A stretch of DNA of 64,000 nt from an uncultured Barnesiella sp. (GCA_944321085.1 CALUJY010000001.1:154671-218670); one strand, 5' to 3'. Counted from the stretch's first letter, positions 1-9,549 are shown. Made by a program: numbers and translations. The notes: generated by a model from the letters alone, not told the origin.

Positions 1-664
1 GCAAGTTGAATTTCCAGTTGTTCCAGTAGTTCAAAGAGATGATGTAGTTACCGGCGCGAACTTCTTCGGGATTTACCCAAACCGAGATAGAGAGTTCTTG
101 GGGCAAGAAGGTTGACTCGGTGTAATTGTCGATGGCAAAGTAAGCACCGTTGTTGAGGTAAGCGGCGGTACCTTTTACACCCTCAATGAATTGGGGAGCT
201 TGTGCGGCAGAACCGAATACTTCGGCAGGACCGGCCATAGCTGTGGCAACCAATTTCTGAGTACCCGTAGAGGTTTGAGTAGTACCGGCCTCGTCGAAAG
301 TATATTCGAGCAAGAGAGCGTCGGTGGGAATAGCATCATAAGCACTTTGTTCGAAAGTAGCTTTGGCCTCTTTCAATTGTACAAGAAGGTTGTTGATGAC
401 AGTTTGAGTTACGTTACCGGCGTTGGCAGCGGTCTTTACAGCTTCTATGGTCGATTTGAAAGTAGCTATTGCCTCGGCAGGATAGTCGTCGGTAGTAGCG
501 GCGTTAACCAATTCTTCGCACTCGGCGATAAGGGCTGTGAGTTCGGTCTTGTCAACGTTTGCACTTTGGTCGTTGTTGTCTTCTTCTTTGCAAGAAGTGA
601 ATGTGATGGCAGGAATGAGAGCCATCAATGCAACTACGAAAATAGAATTAAATAATCTTTTCAT
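1..664 (-). CDS. LamG-type surface lipoprotein, partial (C-terminus beyond window)
   Basis: The reading frame opens at an ATG at 664 and runs off the left edge with no stop, giving about 221 residues of a longer protein. It starts with a lipoprotein signal (hydrophobic stretch, then FTSC with the lipidated Cys at residue 25). Residues about 35-95 are Glu/Ala-rich and helical, resembling a FIVAR-type helical domain. From about residue 105 the sequence reads as a concanavalin A/LamG-like domain (LLLEYTFDE, then ISVWVNPEEVRAGNYI). It is the last visible gene of PUL1, 51 bp after the SusD-like gene and on the same strand. From position and domains it is inferred to be an outer-surface glycan-binding protein. 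A LamG-linked hydrolase cannot be excluded because the rest is missing. Confidence 0.75.
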   Translation of the reverse strand, partial: MKRLFNSIFVVALMALIPAITFTSCKEEDNNDQSANVDKTELTALIAECEELVNAATTDDYPAEAIATFKSTIEAVKTAANAGNVTQTVINNLLVQLKEAKATFEQSAYDAIPTDALLLEYTFDEAGTTQTSTGTQKLVATAMAGPAEVFGSAAQAPQFIEGVKGTAAYLNNGAYFAIDNYTESTFLPQELSISVWVNPEEVRAGNYIISLNYWNNWKFNL

Positions 665-715
665 TTTTGCTTTGGTTTTAAGTTGTGATTAAAAATTATT
701 ATTGGTTGTTTGTCA

Positions 716-2143
716 TTATATAGCTTGGTTGGCATCTATCTCGGCTTGCGGGATGGGATAGTAGTAGCGGGTTTCTCCCCACGGCAGCGAGGGTAGGGCA
801 GCCTGAGCGGCTTCGCGGCCATATCGCATCAGGTCGAAGAAGCGGTGGAACTCAAATCCGAGCTCTTTGCGGCGTTCCAGACGGATGGCATCGCGCATCG
901 CAGACTCGCTGGTAGCTGTTGTCTCGGCAAGTCCTACGCGTGAACGTACGCTGTCGAGCGGAGCCTTTGCCAAAACGGGTTGGTGCAGCTCATTGTAAGC
1001 CTCGGCTTTCATGAGTAATATATCGGCGTATCTCAGATAGATATAGGGCAGGCCTCCATCTCCTTTTCTTCCGGCGGGTACTTCATCGAGCGGTTGGTTA
1101 TGTTTCTTTACCAAATAACCTGTCGCAGGCGACCATGAGGCTTGGAAAAGATTGTCGTTGAGCCACGGCATACCGTCGCGACCTATCGAAGCGTCCAAGC
1201 GCGGGTCGGTTTCGCCATCTTCGGTGAGTTCCGTGAAGCAGTTAACCCAGTTTTGCGTGGGAGCGTCGAAGTAGTAACCCATCTCTTCGAGCGGAGCCAA
1301 ATATTGGTTGAGGAGATTGCCGAGACCCGGGTTTTGTCCGCTGAGGAAACGGATGGCAAAAACTACTTCTTTACTGTTTTCGCTGCCGAGTTTGAAAAGG
1401 TCGGCATAGTTCGGTTCCAAATCGTAGATGTTGAGACTTTCTACTTGCGATATGGCATTGAGAGCATCACTGTATTTTTTTTGATAGAGATATACTTTGG
1501 CAAGTAATCCGTAGGCTGCACCGCGGGTAACACGACCTTGTTCTACCGGATTTATCTCTAACGAAGGAGCAGCATCGGTGAGGTCTTTCTCAATTTGGGC
1601 GTAGATGCTTTCTACCGAGCTGAGCGGTACGTTGATGGTCTCGGGCGAGTTTTGCGGCAAGAGTTTCAAGGGTACTTCGCCATAGATGTTCACTAATGTG
1701 AAGTAGGCAAGTGCGCGGAAAAATTTGGCTTGTGCCACGAAGTTGTCCTTTTGCGTTTGCGATGCGCTTGCCATGCCCGGTACGTTACCTATCACGTTAT
1801 TGGCACAGCTTACTACTTCGTAGGTGTTTTGCCAAAACTCAGAGAGAACGCCGTTGTCGGCCGAAGCGGTGAAGTCGATAATATAGTTGAGGTCGCTCAT
1901 ATCGCCTTCGTTTCCGCCTTTTACTGCATCGTCAGAGGCCACGTCGCCAAATCTCCAAAGGTTGATGAAGTAGGTCGAGGCGTTGTATATGCCGTTGACG
2001 GCGAGTTGGGCTTCTTCGGGAGAAGAGTATATCGATTCTGTGTTGAGGTTGCCCTTCATGGGCTCGTCGAGGAAATCGTTGCAAGCCGTCAGGGAAACGA
2101 CCAGCAGAGCCATACAGGCTGAAATTATCTTTTTCATGTTCAT
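716..2143 (-). CDS. SusD/RagB-family glycan-binding lipoprotein (PUL1)
   Basis: A 475-residue outer-membrane lipoprotein that acts as the lid of a SusC transporter and binds glycan at the cell surface. The signal sequence ends in SLTAC with the lipid-modified Cys at residue 21, followed by the typical NDFLDEP. The middle carries the tetratricopeptide-like helical part of the family (AQAKFFRALAYFTLVNIYGE). The C-terminal third has the characteristic YIYLRYADILLMKAEAYNE and RRKELGFEFHRFFDLMRYG motifs. It lies 6 bp after the SusC-like gene, so the two are surely cotranscribed. A second ATG two codons in (2137) is an equally good start. The family assignment is firm; the ligand is not determined by sequence. 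Confidence 0.95.
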   Translation of the reverse strand: MNMKKIISACMALLVVSLTACNDFLDEPMKGNLNTESIYSSPEEAQLAVNGIYNASTYFINLWRFGDVASDDAVKGGNEGDMSDLNYIIDFTASADNGVLSEFWQNTYEVVSCANNVIGNVPGMASASQTQKDNFVAQAKFFRALAYFTLVNIYGEVPLKLLPQNSPETINVPLSSVESIYAQIEKDLTDAAPSLEINPVEQGRVTRGAAYGLLAKVYLYQKKYSDALNAISQVESLNIYDLEPNYADLFKLGSENSKEVVFAIRFLSGQNPGLGNLLNQYLAPLEEMGYYFDAPTQNWVNCFTELTEDGETDPRLDASIGRDGMPWLNDNLFQASWSPATGYLVKKHNQPLDEVPAGRKGDGGLPYIYLRYADILLMKAEAYNELHQPVLAKAPLDSVRSRVGLAETTATSESAMRDAIRLERRKELGFEFHRFFDLMRYGREAAQAALPSLPWGETRYYYPIPQAEIDANQAI

Positions 2144-2149
2144 GTGTCG

Positions 2150-5100
2150 TTAGAAAGTAAGATTTATGCCAAATGTATAAGTGATGGCGGTAGGATATGT
2201 ACCCCAGTCGATGCCCGAAGCGCGGTCGCCTTCGCTGGTTGAGTTAGCGCTGACGGTCATTTCAGGGTCGAATCCGCTATATCCCGTAATAGTCCAGAGG
2301 TTGGTGGCAGCGACATAGAGTCTCAGCATCTCGATACCCCATTTCTTCGTGTTGAAAGTATATCCGAGTTGGACGTTTTTCAGACGGAGGTAAGAACCGT
2401 CTTCGAGGAAGCGCGACGATACGCGGGCGTTGTTGCTCTTTGATTTCCACGAAGCGCGGGGGAACTCATTGGTAGAGCCTTCGCCTGTCCAGTGGTTTTC
2501 GTAATAGCGTTCCGTAACGTTGAAACCGCGATAGAAACCTTCGCTATCGGTGAGGATTTGGTTATATATTTTCTGACCGAAAGCACCTTGGAAGAAGAGA
2601 CTCAAATCCCATCCTTTGTATGTTCCGCCGATGTTCAAACCGAGAGTAGCAACAGGAATGGCACTGCCTAAGTGTACGCGGTCTTCGTCGTTGATGATAC
2701 CGTCGCCGTTTTGGTCTACGAATTTCACGTCACCCGGTTCGATGTCGGCACCTTGGTATGCCGAGGTGAGAATTTCGGCTTCATTTTGGAAGATGCCCTC
2801 CATCTCATACATGTAGAACGAACCGATAGGATAACCTACCTCGGTCTTGGTAGCATAGATACCGTTGTCGACACGACCGCTGAGGATAGGAGCTTCCAAT
2901 TTGAGTACTTCGTTATGCAACCAACCGGCGTTGAGCGAAACGTTGAAGCTGGCATCGTTCCATTGTTTACGATAGTATATTTCGAGGTCGACACCTTCGT
3001 TCAATACCGAACCGCTGTTTATCCAGTTGGGCTCGGCATTTCCTAACGAGGGAGGATATGAGGCTTCTACGAGCATGTCGTCGGTGATTTTGTTGTAGTA
3101 GTCGATGCTCATACCCAACTCGCCGCGGAGTACCTCAAAGTCGATACCGGCATTGAATTGGCGGCTGGTTTCCCATTTCAGGTCGGGGTTGCCGAGCTTG
3201 GTTTGAACATATCCGTAGTACGAAGTGCCCGAGAAGGGGTAGTTATAGTTGGAGCTGTAATAATCGGAATAAGCATAGTTGCCTACGTTTTGGTTACCTA
3301 TGGCACCATATCCTACGCGCAGTTTCAGTTTGTTGAGCCAGTTTACGTCGCGGAGGAATGCCTCTTGGTCGAGGTTCCAACCTGCCGAAGCCGAGTAGAA
3401 GAGACCCCAGCGGTTGTTGCCGACGAAACGTGACGAACCATCGTAGCGTAACGTACCCGATACGTAGTAGCGCGACTTATAGTCGTAAGAAACTTGTGCG
3501 AAGAAAGACGCCAGCGTAGAGGTATATTCCGACTCGGTAGCTGTCTTTTCACCCAAACCGTTGCCTACGTAGAGCAGGTCTTTGTCCCAAACGGGGAAGT
3601 TTTGGTCTGATTCGTTGGTGAAATATTCGTTGTTGCGGATGGCCTCGAAACCTAACAATGCTGCAAGGTTGTGGTCTTCACCGAAACTTTGACGGTAGTC
3701 GATGACCGAGTTGAATGTCCAGTTGAGGTAACGGCCTTGTTCTACGGAGATACCGTTGGGGTTGTTGATGCGGTTATCGTCGCCCCACGAGCGATTGAAT
3801 ACCTTATAATCTGTGCCTTTGTAGTCGACACCGAAGTTGTTGGTCCATTTTATGTTGTACGGCAACTTGAATGTGAGGTTTACTTTTCCGAAGAAGAGCA
3901 TGTCGCGACGGTTGCGGTCGGTATTGTCGGCAAGTGCAACAGGGTTGTAGCTGTCGCCGAAGAACGTATCGTAGATGGAATTGCCGAAATAGACGCTGGG
4001 CAGGTCTACGAAGTTGCCATTGGCATCGCGGATAGGAATGTTGGGGTTGCGGAACATGGCGTAACGTACCACGCTACCGCCCTCGCTGTTGCCATAGCCG
4101 TCGCCCGAGCTGGATACATATTGTGTGTTGGCTTGTGCGGCGCTGAGGTTAAGTCCTACGCTCAACCAATCTTTTACGTCGGCCGTTATGTTGGAGCGTA
4201 CCGAGATGCGGTCGTAACCGCTGTTATTGATGATACCGTCTTGTCCGTAGTAAGAACCCGATAAGAGGTAATTTACTTTTTCGCTACCGCCGCTTACAGA
4301 AAGTTCTTGCACGAAGATAGGTGCTGTGTGGAAGATGGCGTCGAGATAATTGACGTCGGCGAGGTCGTGCATATATTCTTCGGTAAGCGGGGTACGTTGT
4401 ATGCCGCCCATAGCGTTGTCGTTGGCGACAGATTCGTTATATATATCGCGGTATTGGGCTGCATTTGCCATAGGAATGAGGCGTCCGTGAGTTTGGAATC
4501 CGAACTGTCCGTTGTATGAGATGCGAGCTTTGCCTTTGCTGCCGCTTTTGGTGGTGATGAGTACGACACCGTTGTTGGCACGCGAACCGTATACGGCGGC
4601 CGATGAGGCGTCCTTCAATACCGTGATGTTTTCTATATCATTGGGCGAGATGAGGTTCATGGCATCTTCGATAGGAATACCGTCGACAATGTAGAGCGGT
4701 TCGTTGTCGGAGCTGATAGAGCCTACACCACGTACACGTACCGAAACACCTGCACCCGGAGCACCGGTGGCGTTAGATACCGAGACACCGGCGATACGGC
4801 CTTGCATGGCTTGTGCTGCCGACGAGACGGGAAGTGCTGTGATGGCATCGCCTTCGAGTTTCGATACGGCGCCTAATACGTCGCGTTTCTTCATCGAGGT
4901 ATAACCTACAACGACAACCTCTTCCATAAGCTCGGCTTGTACATTCATTTTTACGTCTATGGTGCTACGGTTGTCTATATTCAGACGCACAGGTTCATAG
5001 CCCATGTAGGAGAATATGAGCGTAGCGTTGCCCGGTGCCGATATGGAGTAGTTACCGTCTATATCGGACGAGGTACCTGTCGAAGTCCCGTCGACACGAA

Positions 5101-5230
5101 TGCTTACACCTATAAGCGGTTCGCCCGAAGCTGCGTCGCTGACGTTGCCCGTGACGGGAGCTTTCTGTTGGGCTGCTGCCATGCCTATTGTCATGAGACA
5201 TAGCAGAGGAAGAAAAATCTTTTTATACAT
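2150..5230 (-). CDS. SusC/RagA-family TonB-dependent outer-membrane transporter (PUL1)
   Basis: A 1026-residue TonB-dependent porin that imports oligosaccharides across the outer membrane with the neighbouring SusD-like lid. A Sec signal peptide ends near residue 20 (GMAAAQ). Residues about 25-95 are the carboxypeptidase-regulatory-like beta domain (VTGNVSDAASGEPLIGV, DIDGNYSI). The family signature EEVVVVGYTSMKKRDVLGAV follows at about 103-122. The plug domain comes next (AMQGRIAGVSV, VRVRGVGSI, PLYIVDGIPIEDAM, DASSAAVYGSRANNGVV), and the rest is a barrel ending in an aromatic residue (FGINLTF). No N-terminal STN domain is present, so signalling to an anti-sigma factor is not expected. It follows the lipoprotein gene by 18 bp. 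Confidence 0.96.
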   Translation of the reverse strand: MYKKIFLPLLCLMTIGMAAAQQKAPVTGNVSDAASGEPLIGVSIRVDGTSTGTSSDIDGNYSISAPGNATLIFSYMGYEPVRLNIDNRSTIDVKMNVQAELMEEVVVVGYTSMKKRDVLGAVSKLEGDAITALPVSSAAQAMQGRIAGVSVSNATGAPGAGVSVRVRGVGSISSDNEPLYIVDGIPIEDAMNLISPNDIENITVLKDASSAAVYGSRANNGVVLITTKSGSKGKARISYNGQFGFQTHGRLIPMANAAQYRDIYNESVANDNAMGGIQRTPLTEEYMHDLADVNYLDAIFHTAPIFVQELSVSGGSEKVNYLLSGSYYGQDGIINNSGYDRISVRSNITADVKDWLSVGLNLSAAQANTQYVSSSGDGYGNSEGGSVVRYAMFRNPNIPIRDANGNFVDLPSVYFGNSIYDTFFGDSYNPVALADNTDRNRRDMLFFGKVNLTFKLPYNIKWTNNFGVDYKGTDYKVFNRSWGDDNRINNPNGISVEQGRYLNWTFNSVIDYRQSFGEDHNLAALLGFEAIRNNEYFTNESDQNFPVWDKDLLYVGNGLGEKTATESEYTSTLASFFAQVSYDYKSRYYVSGTLRYDGSSRFVGNNRWGLFYSASAGWNLDQEAFLRDVNWLNKLKLRVGYGAIGNQNVGNYAYSDYYSSNYNYPFSGTSYYGYVQTKLGNPDLKWETSRQFNAGIDFEVLRGELGMSIDYYNKITDDMLVEASYPPSLGNAEPNWINSGSVLNEGVDLEIYYRKQWNDASFNVSLNAGWLHNEVLKLEAPILSGRVDNGIYATKTEVGYPIGSFYMYEMEGIFQNEAEILTSAYQGADIEPGDVKFVDQNGDGIINDEDRVHLGSAIPVATLGLNIGGTYKGWDLSLFFQGAFGQKIYNQILTDSEGFYRGFNVTERYYENHWTGEGSTNEFPRASWKSKSNNARVSSRFLEDGSYLRLKNVQLGYTFNTKKWGIEMLRLYVAATNLWTITGYSGFDPEMTVSANSTSEGDRASGIDWGTYPTAITYTFGINLTF

Positions 5231-5248
5231 GGTATTAATTATTTATGA

Positions 5249-6979
5249 TTATTTGTAGCTTACCGTTTGGCCGTCGGCAGTGGTGACCTTGGTGCCGTCG
5301 GTGGTTAATTCTGTACCGGCAGGCAGCTCTACGATGATGCGTGAGTGTTTGGCGGGCAGTTGTATGGTGGTATTTTTCTCAACATTGCGTGCTACATATT
5401 GTTTGCTTACGATGTCAAACAAGTCGGCATTTCCGCTTGCATCGTAGGTGATGGTTTGCTCCTTGTCGTAGGGGTTGTAATAGAGGTATGTGGGGAATGT
5501 GCGGTCGGCATAGAAGTCGGTGACATTGCAATCGATGCGGATGATACCCTCGACATCGGTGGTATCTACCATTGCTCCCAGAATACCTACGGGCGAGGTG
5601 CTGTATAAGCTGAACATGCTCTCGGGCGGGTTGTTGGGGTTCCAGTTGGGTCCGTCGCCCAATGCGACAGGTACTACGCCCTGCAATGACTCCTTGCCAT
5701 AGCAGTCGGTTTTGCGCAATCCCTCGTATGCAACATTGTTGTGGGTGAGCTCTTTCATCTCGGGCAGCCACTGGTGCTTGTCGTCGATTTCGCCCGGGTA
5801 GAAGAGGCGGCAGGCGTTGGCAAGGTTGAGCATCCATTTTCCTATTGCGTCGGCATATTGGGGCTCATATTTTACCATGGGGACAAGCGGCCATGCGAGT
5901 TTGACACTGTTCATGAAGAATGCGTAGCCGCCGCCGTCGTATATGCTGCCTTGCAGGCCGTGTACGTCATAGTCTCCCCAACGTTCGGCGATTACGCCCC
6001 AGCCATACCGGCCTTTGGGGTCTTGGCAGCCGTCGAAAGTCCAATCGAGTATTTTTTGCACGTCGTAGTTGCAGCCTTCTTCGGCGTTGAGCCGTGCTGC
6101 CACGATGGCCGACATGGGTAACAATATCTCATAGAAACGGCTCTCTTTTTGTGCCATGAGGGCGTCGAGGGCGCTCTTGGCGTGTTGCAGATAGCGGGGG
6201 TCGCCGAATTTCTGGTAGGCGGCATAGAGTACCCATGCGTGACCGCCGGCGGCGTCTTGTTGCAGGGGTATGTGGTTAATCATACCTTGCATGCGGGCAT
6301 AGTCGAAGTATGAGTAGTCGTAATTGCCGTTCAACACAGAGTCGGCCTTGCAGAATTGTTCGGCGATGGTGTGCATGATTTCGTCACTCCCCTCGACATC
6401 GGGGAATACGTCGCTGACGGCATAGTAAAGGACATTGGGGAATACATCGTACCACCAGTCGCGGCCATATCCGCCGCCGAGCAGGGCGACATCGGGGTTG
6501 GTATTGTTCATGATGATGTTCCAGCCGTTGTCGCTATTGAAATAGTTTTGCACCATTTTCACATAGTTATACCCGTCTTGGTTGGTTTTGTCGATGCCTA
6601 TCAAGCCGGCGCCGAGCAGGGCGGCCAGCGAGTTGAGGCTCTCGTGAAATTCGCCGTTATTGTGGTTCGGGCCTTGGCGGCAGTCATTGATGGCGGTGTA
6701 GAGGCCAAAGGTCGTTTGGTCTATGTTGCGACGCGAGTTATCTAACCAAATAATGGGGTTGCCGTTGACTTTGGTGTCGAAGTTGAAAGCGTAACGGTCG
6801 AAATCTTCGGCTTTCTTGCGCCAGTCGAGCATTTTATAAGGTTGAGGCATGTCGGGCATGCTGTCTATACGAGCTACCGAAACTTGTTGCACGGGAGTGC
6901 CTATCGTCTCTTTTTGCGAGCAGGCTACGAGGCTGCCGGCTGCCGCTATGGCGAGAAGGGAATATACAATGTTTTTCAT
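5249..6979 (-). CDS. Unrecognised PUL lipoprotein, possible helical-toroid glycosidase
   Basis: A 576-residue lipoprotein (GSLVAC, Cys at residue 20) that I do not recognise as a named family. Residues about 60-430 are helical and rich in Trp, Tyr and Asn, with patterns such as GGGYGRDWWYDVFPN, HAWVLYAAYQKFGDPRYLQ and GSIYDGGGYAFFMNS. These suggest an (alpha/alpha) toroid like those of six-hairpin glycosidases and polysaccharide lyases. The last 100 residues look like a beta-sandwich (HSRIIVELPAGTELTTDGT). Several conserved-looking Asp/Glu residues could be catalytic, but none can be assigned. Its stop overlaps nothing downstream; its start overlaps the MFS gene by 4 bp (ATGA), so the two are translationally coupled. 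Role inferred: a hydrolase or lyase acting on the PUL1 glycan. Confidence 0.6.
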   Translation of the reverse strand: MKNIVYSLLAIAAAGSLVACSQKETIGTPVQQVSVARIDSMPDMPQPYKMLDWRKKAEDFDRYAFNFDTKVNGNPIIWLDNSRRNIDQTTFGLYTAINDCRQGPNHNNGEFHESLNSLAALLGAGLIGIDKTNQDGYNYVKMVQNYFNSDNGWNIIMNNTNPDVALLGGGYGRDWWYDVFPNVLYYAVSDVFPDVEGSDEIMHTIAEQFCKADSVLNGNYDYSYFDYARMQGMINHIPLQQDAAGGHAWVLYAAYQKFGDPRYLQHAKSALDALMAQKESRFYEILLPMSAIVAARLNAEEGCNYDVQKILDWTFDGCQDPKGRYGWGVIAERWGDYDVHGLQGSIYDGGGYAFFMNSVKLAWPLVPMVKYEPQYADAIGKWMLNLANACRLFYPGEIDDKHQWLPEMKELTHNNVAYEGLRKTDCYGKESLQGVVPVALGDGPNWNPNNPPESMFSLYSTSPVGILGAMVDTTDVEGIIRIDCNVTDFYADRTFPTYLYYNPYDKEQTITYDASGNADLFDIVSKQYVARNVEKNTTIQLPAKHSRIIVELPAGTELTTDGTKVTTADGQTVSYK

Positions 6980-8229
6980 GCGTCTAAACGATTACATTCT
7001 TTGGTAATATGTTTGCTGAGGGGGAGCGATAGCATCTGTATGAGTGCTACGATGATAAGAGCATATTTGAGTGCGAAATCTTCCGACACCCAGAATGCGA
7101 GAACTATAAACAGTATCAATCCCGATGCACGGCCTATGAACAACCCGAATTCGTGGCTCAGGATGTAAGCATATTCGTTGCGTTTCTCTATTTTGGAAAC
7201 GACATCGATAACGCGCATCATGATGGGGAAGTATGCCAAGTCGTGCAACGGTTGGAAGATGACTTTGCAGAGAACGAATATGACAACGCCCATAGCCGAG
7301 AACATGATGCCGTTGACTACCGAACCGATGAGGAAGATGGTGAGACCTGCCCCGAAGACGATAGTGCGGTGTTTGGGTTTCGTCACACGTCCCAGTACGT
7401 ACACAAGGATGGCAGTGATAGCGCCGCTTACGCCTTGTATGACGCCGAGCGAGCCTTCGTTACCTACCAATTTGAGGATAAGGATGGCGGGTGCTGTCAC
7501 CAAGAAACCTTGTACAAGACCTTTGAGGCCTGCCAAAGAGAGCATCTTATACCAGAGAGAGTGGAATTTGAGATAGAAGAACCCTTTTTGGTGGGGATTC
7601 TCGAATTTGCCGAACGAAAGTACGTAGCAGGCAATGATGGCGATGCACAAGGTGATAATGGTTACTACGCGGTAAGACAGGTTGACATCGAACTCGATAC
7701 CCAATATCTTGTGCCCCGAGAGTCCTGCAATGAGAGCGCCTACGCCCAGAGGTACCACGATGTTGGCAATGGTGAAAGCGAACGACTCCAATCCGAAATA
7801 GTAGTTGCGATTATCATCTTCGGTAACATTGAGCGACAGCAGGTAACGGTTTGTCCAAAAGAAGCCCGAAGCGGCTCCCATGGCGCATCCTGCGATGCAA
7901 AGCTGTACCAAATCGAGCGACGAGAGCGACATCATTATTACCATCGATATGGCGCTGAGTAAGATACCCGTGGTATAGAGAACATTTACTTTGACAAACT
8001 TCAACAACACGCCGTTGCATACCGACGTGATTATGATGCCCACATACATGGCGAGCTGGTAGAGCGCAACCATGGCGGGGTCGTTGGTGTTACGCATGAT
8101 GTATGCCCCCACAAATACCTCGACAACAGGCAGCACAAGGGCGTAAAGCATGTTGACGCCCAAGAGCACTTGCATGTTGTGGGGTTGTGAGCGGAATACG
8201 CGAAACTCGTTGGTCAGCTTTTCTATCAT
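6976..8229 (-). CDS. Major facilitator superfamily sugar transporter (PUL1)
   Basis: A 417-residue inner-membrane protein with about 12 hydrophobic segments (for example NMLYALVLPVVEVFVGAYI, LAMYVGIIITSVCNGVLL, MSLSSLDLVQLCIAGCAMG). The N-terminal part resembles the YqgE-type branch of the major facilitator superfamily rather than the GPH symporters, and thus differs from the PUL2 transporter. Lying between a GH130 gene (12 bp upstream) and a PUL lipoprotein (4 bp overlap), it most likely carries the oligosaccharide or disaccharide released in the periplasm into the cytoplasm. The superfamily call is good; the transported sugar is inferred only from context. Confidence 0.85.
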   Translation of the reverse strand: MIEKLTNEFRVFRSQPHNMQVLLGVNMLYALVLPVVEVFVGAYIMRNTNDPAMVALYQLAMYVGIIITSVCNGVLLKFVKVNVLYTTGILLSAISMVIMMSLSSLDLVQLCIAGCAMGAASGFFWTNRYLLSLNVTEDDNRNYYFGLESFAFTIANIVVPLGVGALIAGLSGHKILGIEFDVNLSYRVVTIITLCIAIIACYVLSFGKFENPHQKGFFYLKFHSLWYKMLSLAGLKGLVQGFLVTAPAILILKLVGNEGSLGVIQGVSGAITAILVYVLGRVTKPKHRTIVFGAGLTIFLIGSVVNGIMFSAMGVVIFVLCKVIFQPLHDLAYFPIMMRVIDVVSKIEKRNEYAYILSHEFGLFIGRASGLILFIVLAFWVSEDFALKYALIIVALIQMLSLPLSKHITKECNRLDA

Positions 8230-8241
8230 GATGCGTAACGA

Positions 8242-9282
8242 TTATAGAGTAGCTAAAATTTCGCTGATGGAGAGGGTTGCTTTGCAAATCACCTCGTCGC
8301 TGGCTCCGTAATACATGTGAATGGTATCGCCCTCGATGTAGTGGCCGTTGGTGAAAACGACGTTGCCGAAGAAGCCTGTTTGTTCGTACGGAGCGATGGG
8401 TTCCATGATAGGTTCGTCGCTGCGTGCTATGACTTTCGAGGGATCGTTGAGGTCGAGCAGCAATGCTCCCAAGCAATAACGGTTTTCGCGGGTTGCTCCG
8501 TGATATATCTCTAACCAACCGCGCGGTGTTTTGATAGGTGATGCGCCGGCTCCTACGCGGGCAGAGTCCCATTTGCCTTCGCGTGTCGTGGCAACGCAGC
8601 GGTGGTTGCCCCAGTGCAGACGGTCGGGCGACTCGGCTAACCAAATGTAGTTGCCGCCGAGTTCGGGGCTGCTGGGACGGTGGAAAGCATAAAAGTATTG
8701 GCCTATTTTCTCTTCGAAGAGAGCGCAATCTTTATTGTGGGGCGGGAATATCATGCCGTGACGGTCGAAGTGCTTGAAGTCGGTGGTGTGCATCAATCCT
8801 ACGCCTACGGCTACGGGCGACACTTCGGTGTAAGTGAGGTAAAATCCGTCGTCGGTGGTGGCAACACGACAATCTTCGATACCGAATGATTCCAATTGGC
8901 CTTTCCCGAATATGGGGGGATAGGCGGGGTCTTCATAGAAATGGATTCCGTCGTCGCTGCATACCAAACGCAAGTATGAGAGAGTTGTGAGGTAGTTTTG
9001 TCCGCGGTATCCTATGACACGAGGGTCTGATGCGTCGAGCTCGGGGTCGTCTTTGTCGAACGAGATAACTTTTATATCACCCTCGGGGGTATATACGGGG
9101 AAACTGATGCGTCCCTCTACTTGTTTGGGTCGCTCGGCAACGCGCAGCAAAAGCCAGATGCGACCATCATAGCGGAATACACCGGGGTTTAACAGACATA
9201 CAATCTCCATCCCATCAATCATAGGTTTGAGTTGCGATGGTTTCAGTAATGGGTTGGGGGCAATTCTTTTTGCGTAATCCAT
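8242..9282 (-). CDS. GH130 family mannoside phosphorylase or mannosidase
   Basis: A 346-residue cytoplasmic-looking protein without a signal peptide. It has the five-bladed beta-propeller pattern of glycoside hydrolase family 130: VCLLNPGVFRYDGRIWLLLRVAERP, GIEDCRVATTDDGFYLTYTE, and GAGASPIKTPRGWLEIYHGA. The catalytic Asp expected in the GIED motif is D137 (E136-D137-C138-R139). Known members act on beta-mannosides, either by phosphorolysis (beta-1,4 or beta-1,2) or by hydrolysis (beta-1,2-mannosidases). This protein is clearly not of the mannosylglucose-phosphorylase type encoded at 52346, being shorter and lacking its signatures. Which reaction it performs cannot be settled by eye. It is the first gene of PUL1, divergent from the HTCS. 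Confidence 0.88.
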   Translation of the reverse strand: MDYAKRIAPNPLLKPSQLKPMIDGMEIVCLLNPGVFRYDGRIWLLLRVAERPKQVEGRISFPVYTPEGDIKVISFDKDDPELDASDPRVIGYRGQNYLTTLSYLRLVCSDDGIHFYEDPAYPPIFGKGQLESFGIEDCRVATTDDGFYLTYTEVSPVAVGVGLMHTTDFKHFDRHGMIFPPHNKDCALFEEKIGQYFYAFHRPSSPELGGNYIWLAESPDRLHWGNHRCVATTREGKWDSARVGAGASPIKTPRGWLEIYHGATRENRYCLGALLLDLNDPSKVIARSDEPIMEPIAPYEQTGFFGNVVFTNGHYIEGDTIHMYYGASDEVICKATLSISEILATL

Positions 9283-9336
9283 AGTTTTATGTTTTTGTTG
9301 TTTTTATTGTCGGTATTAATTATGCTTATGCCCAAA

Positions 9337-9380
9337 GCAAAGGTTAATGTTATTCGCAAAGGCTAACGTTGCAAAAGTAA
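9337..9380. repeat. Tandem GCAAAGGYTAA direct repeats, candidate operator
   Basis: Two near-identical 11-mers, GCAAAGGTTAA (9337-9347) and GCAAAGGCTAA (9356-9366), start 19 bp apart. A degenerate third copy, GCAAAAGTAA, lies at 9371-9380. They sit 55-98 bp upstream of the GH130 start codon and overlap the candidate minus-strand -7 element. AraC-type DNA-binding domains, as in HTCS regulators, commonly bind spaced direct repeats, so this is a plausible operator. The link to the neighbouring HTCS is inference. The third copy may only be the promoter element. Confidence 0.4.
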
Positions 9381-9549
9381 CGGCCTCTTTTATCTATAAC
9401 GGTACCGAGCTGTTTCAAAAGAGTCCACAAATCTTGCAAAATGCCCAAAAGTAAATATTATATACTTTTTTGTTCATGTAATATACCTTTTGTGCCTCTT
9501 TGTATGGGGCATATATATATGTATCAACAACAGAAAAAAGCCGTAAAAG

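Noticed and set aside
191-655. Plus-strand frame of 154 residues at the left edge
   Set aside because: It is antisense to the partial lipoprotein, which has a lipobox and LamG-like sequence; the plus frame is low-complexity Val/Phe/Gly.
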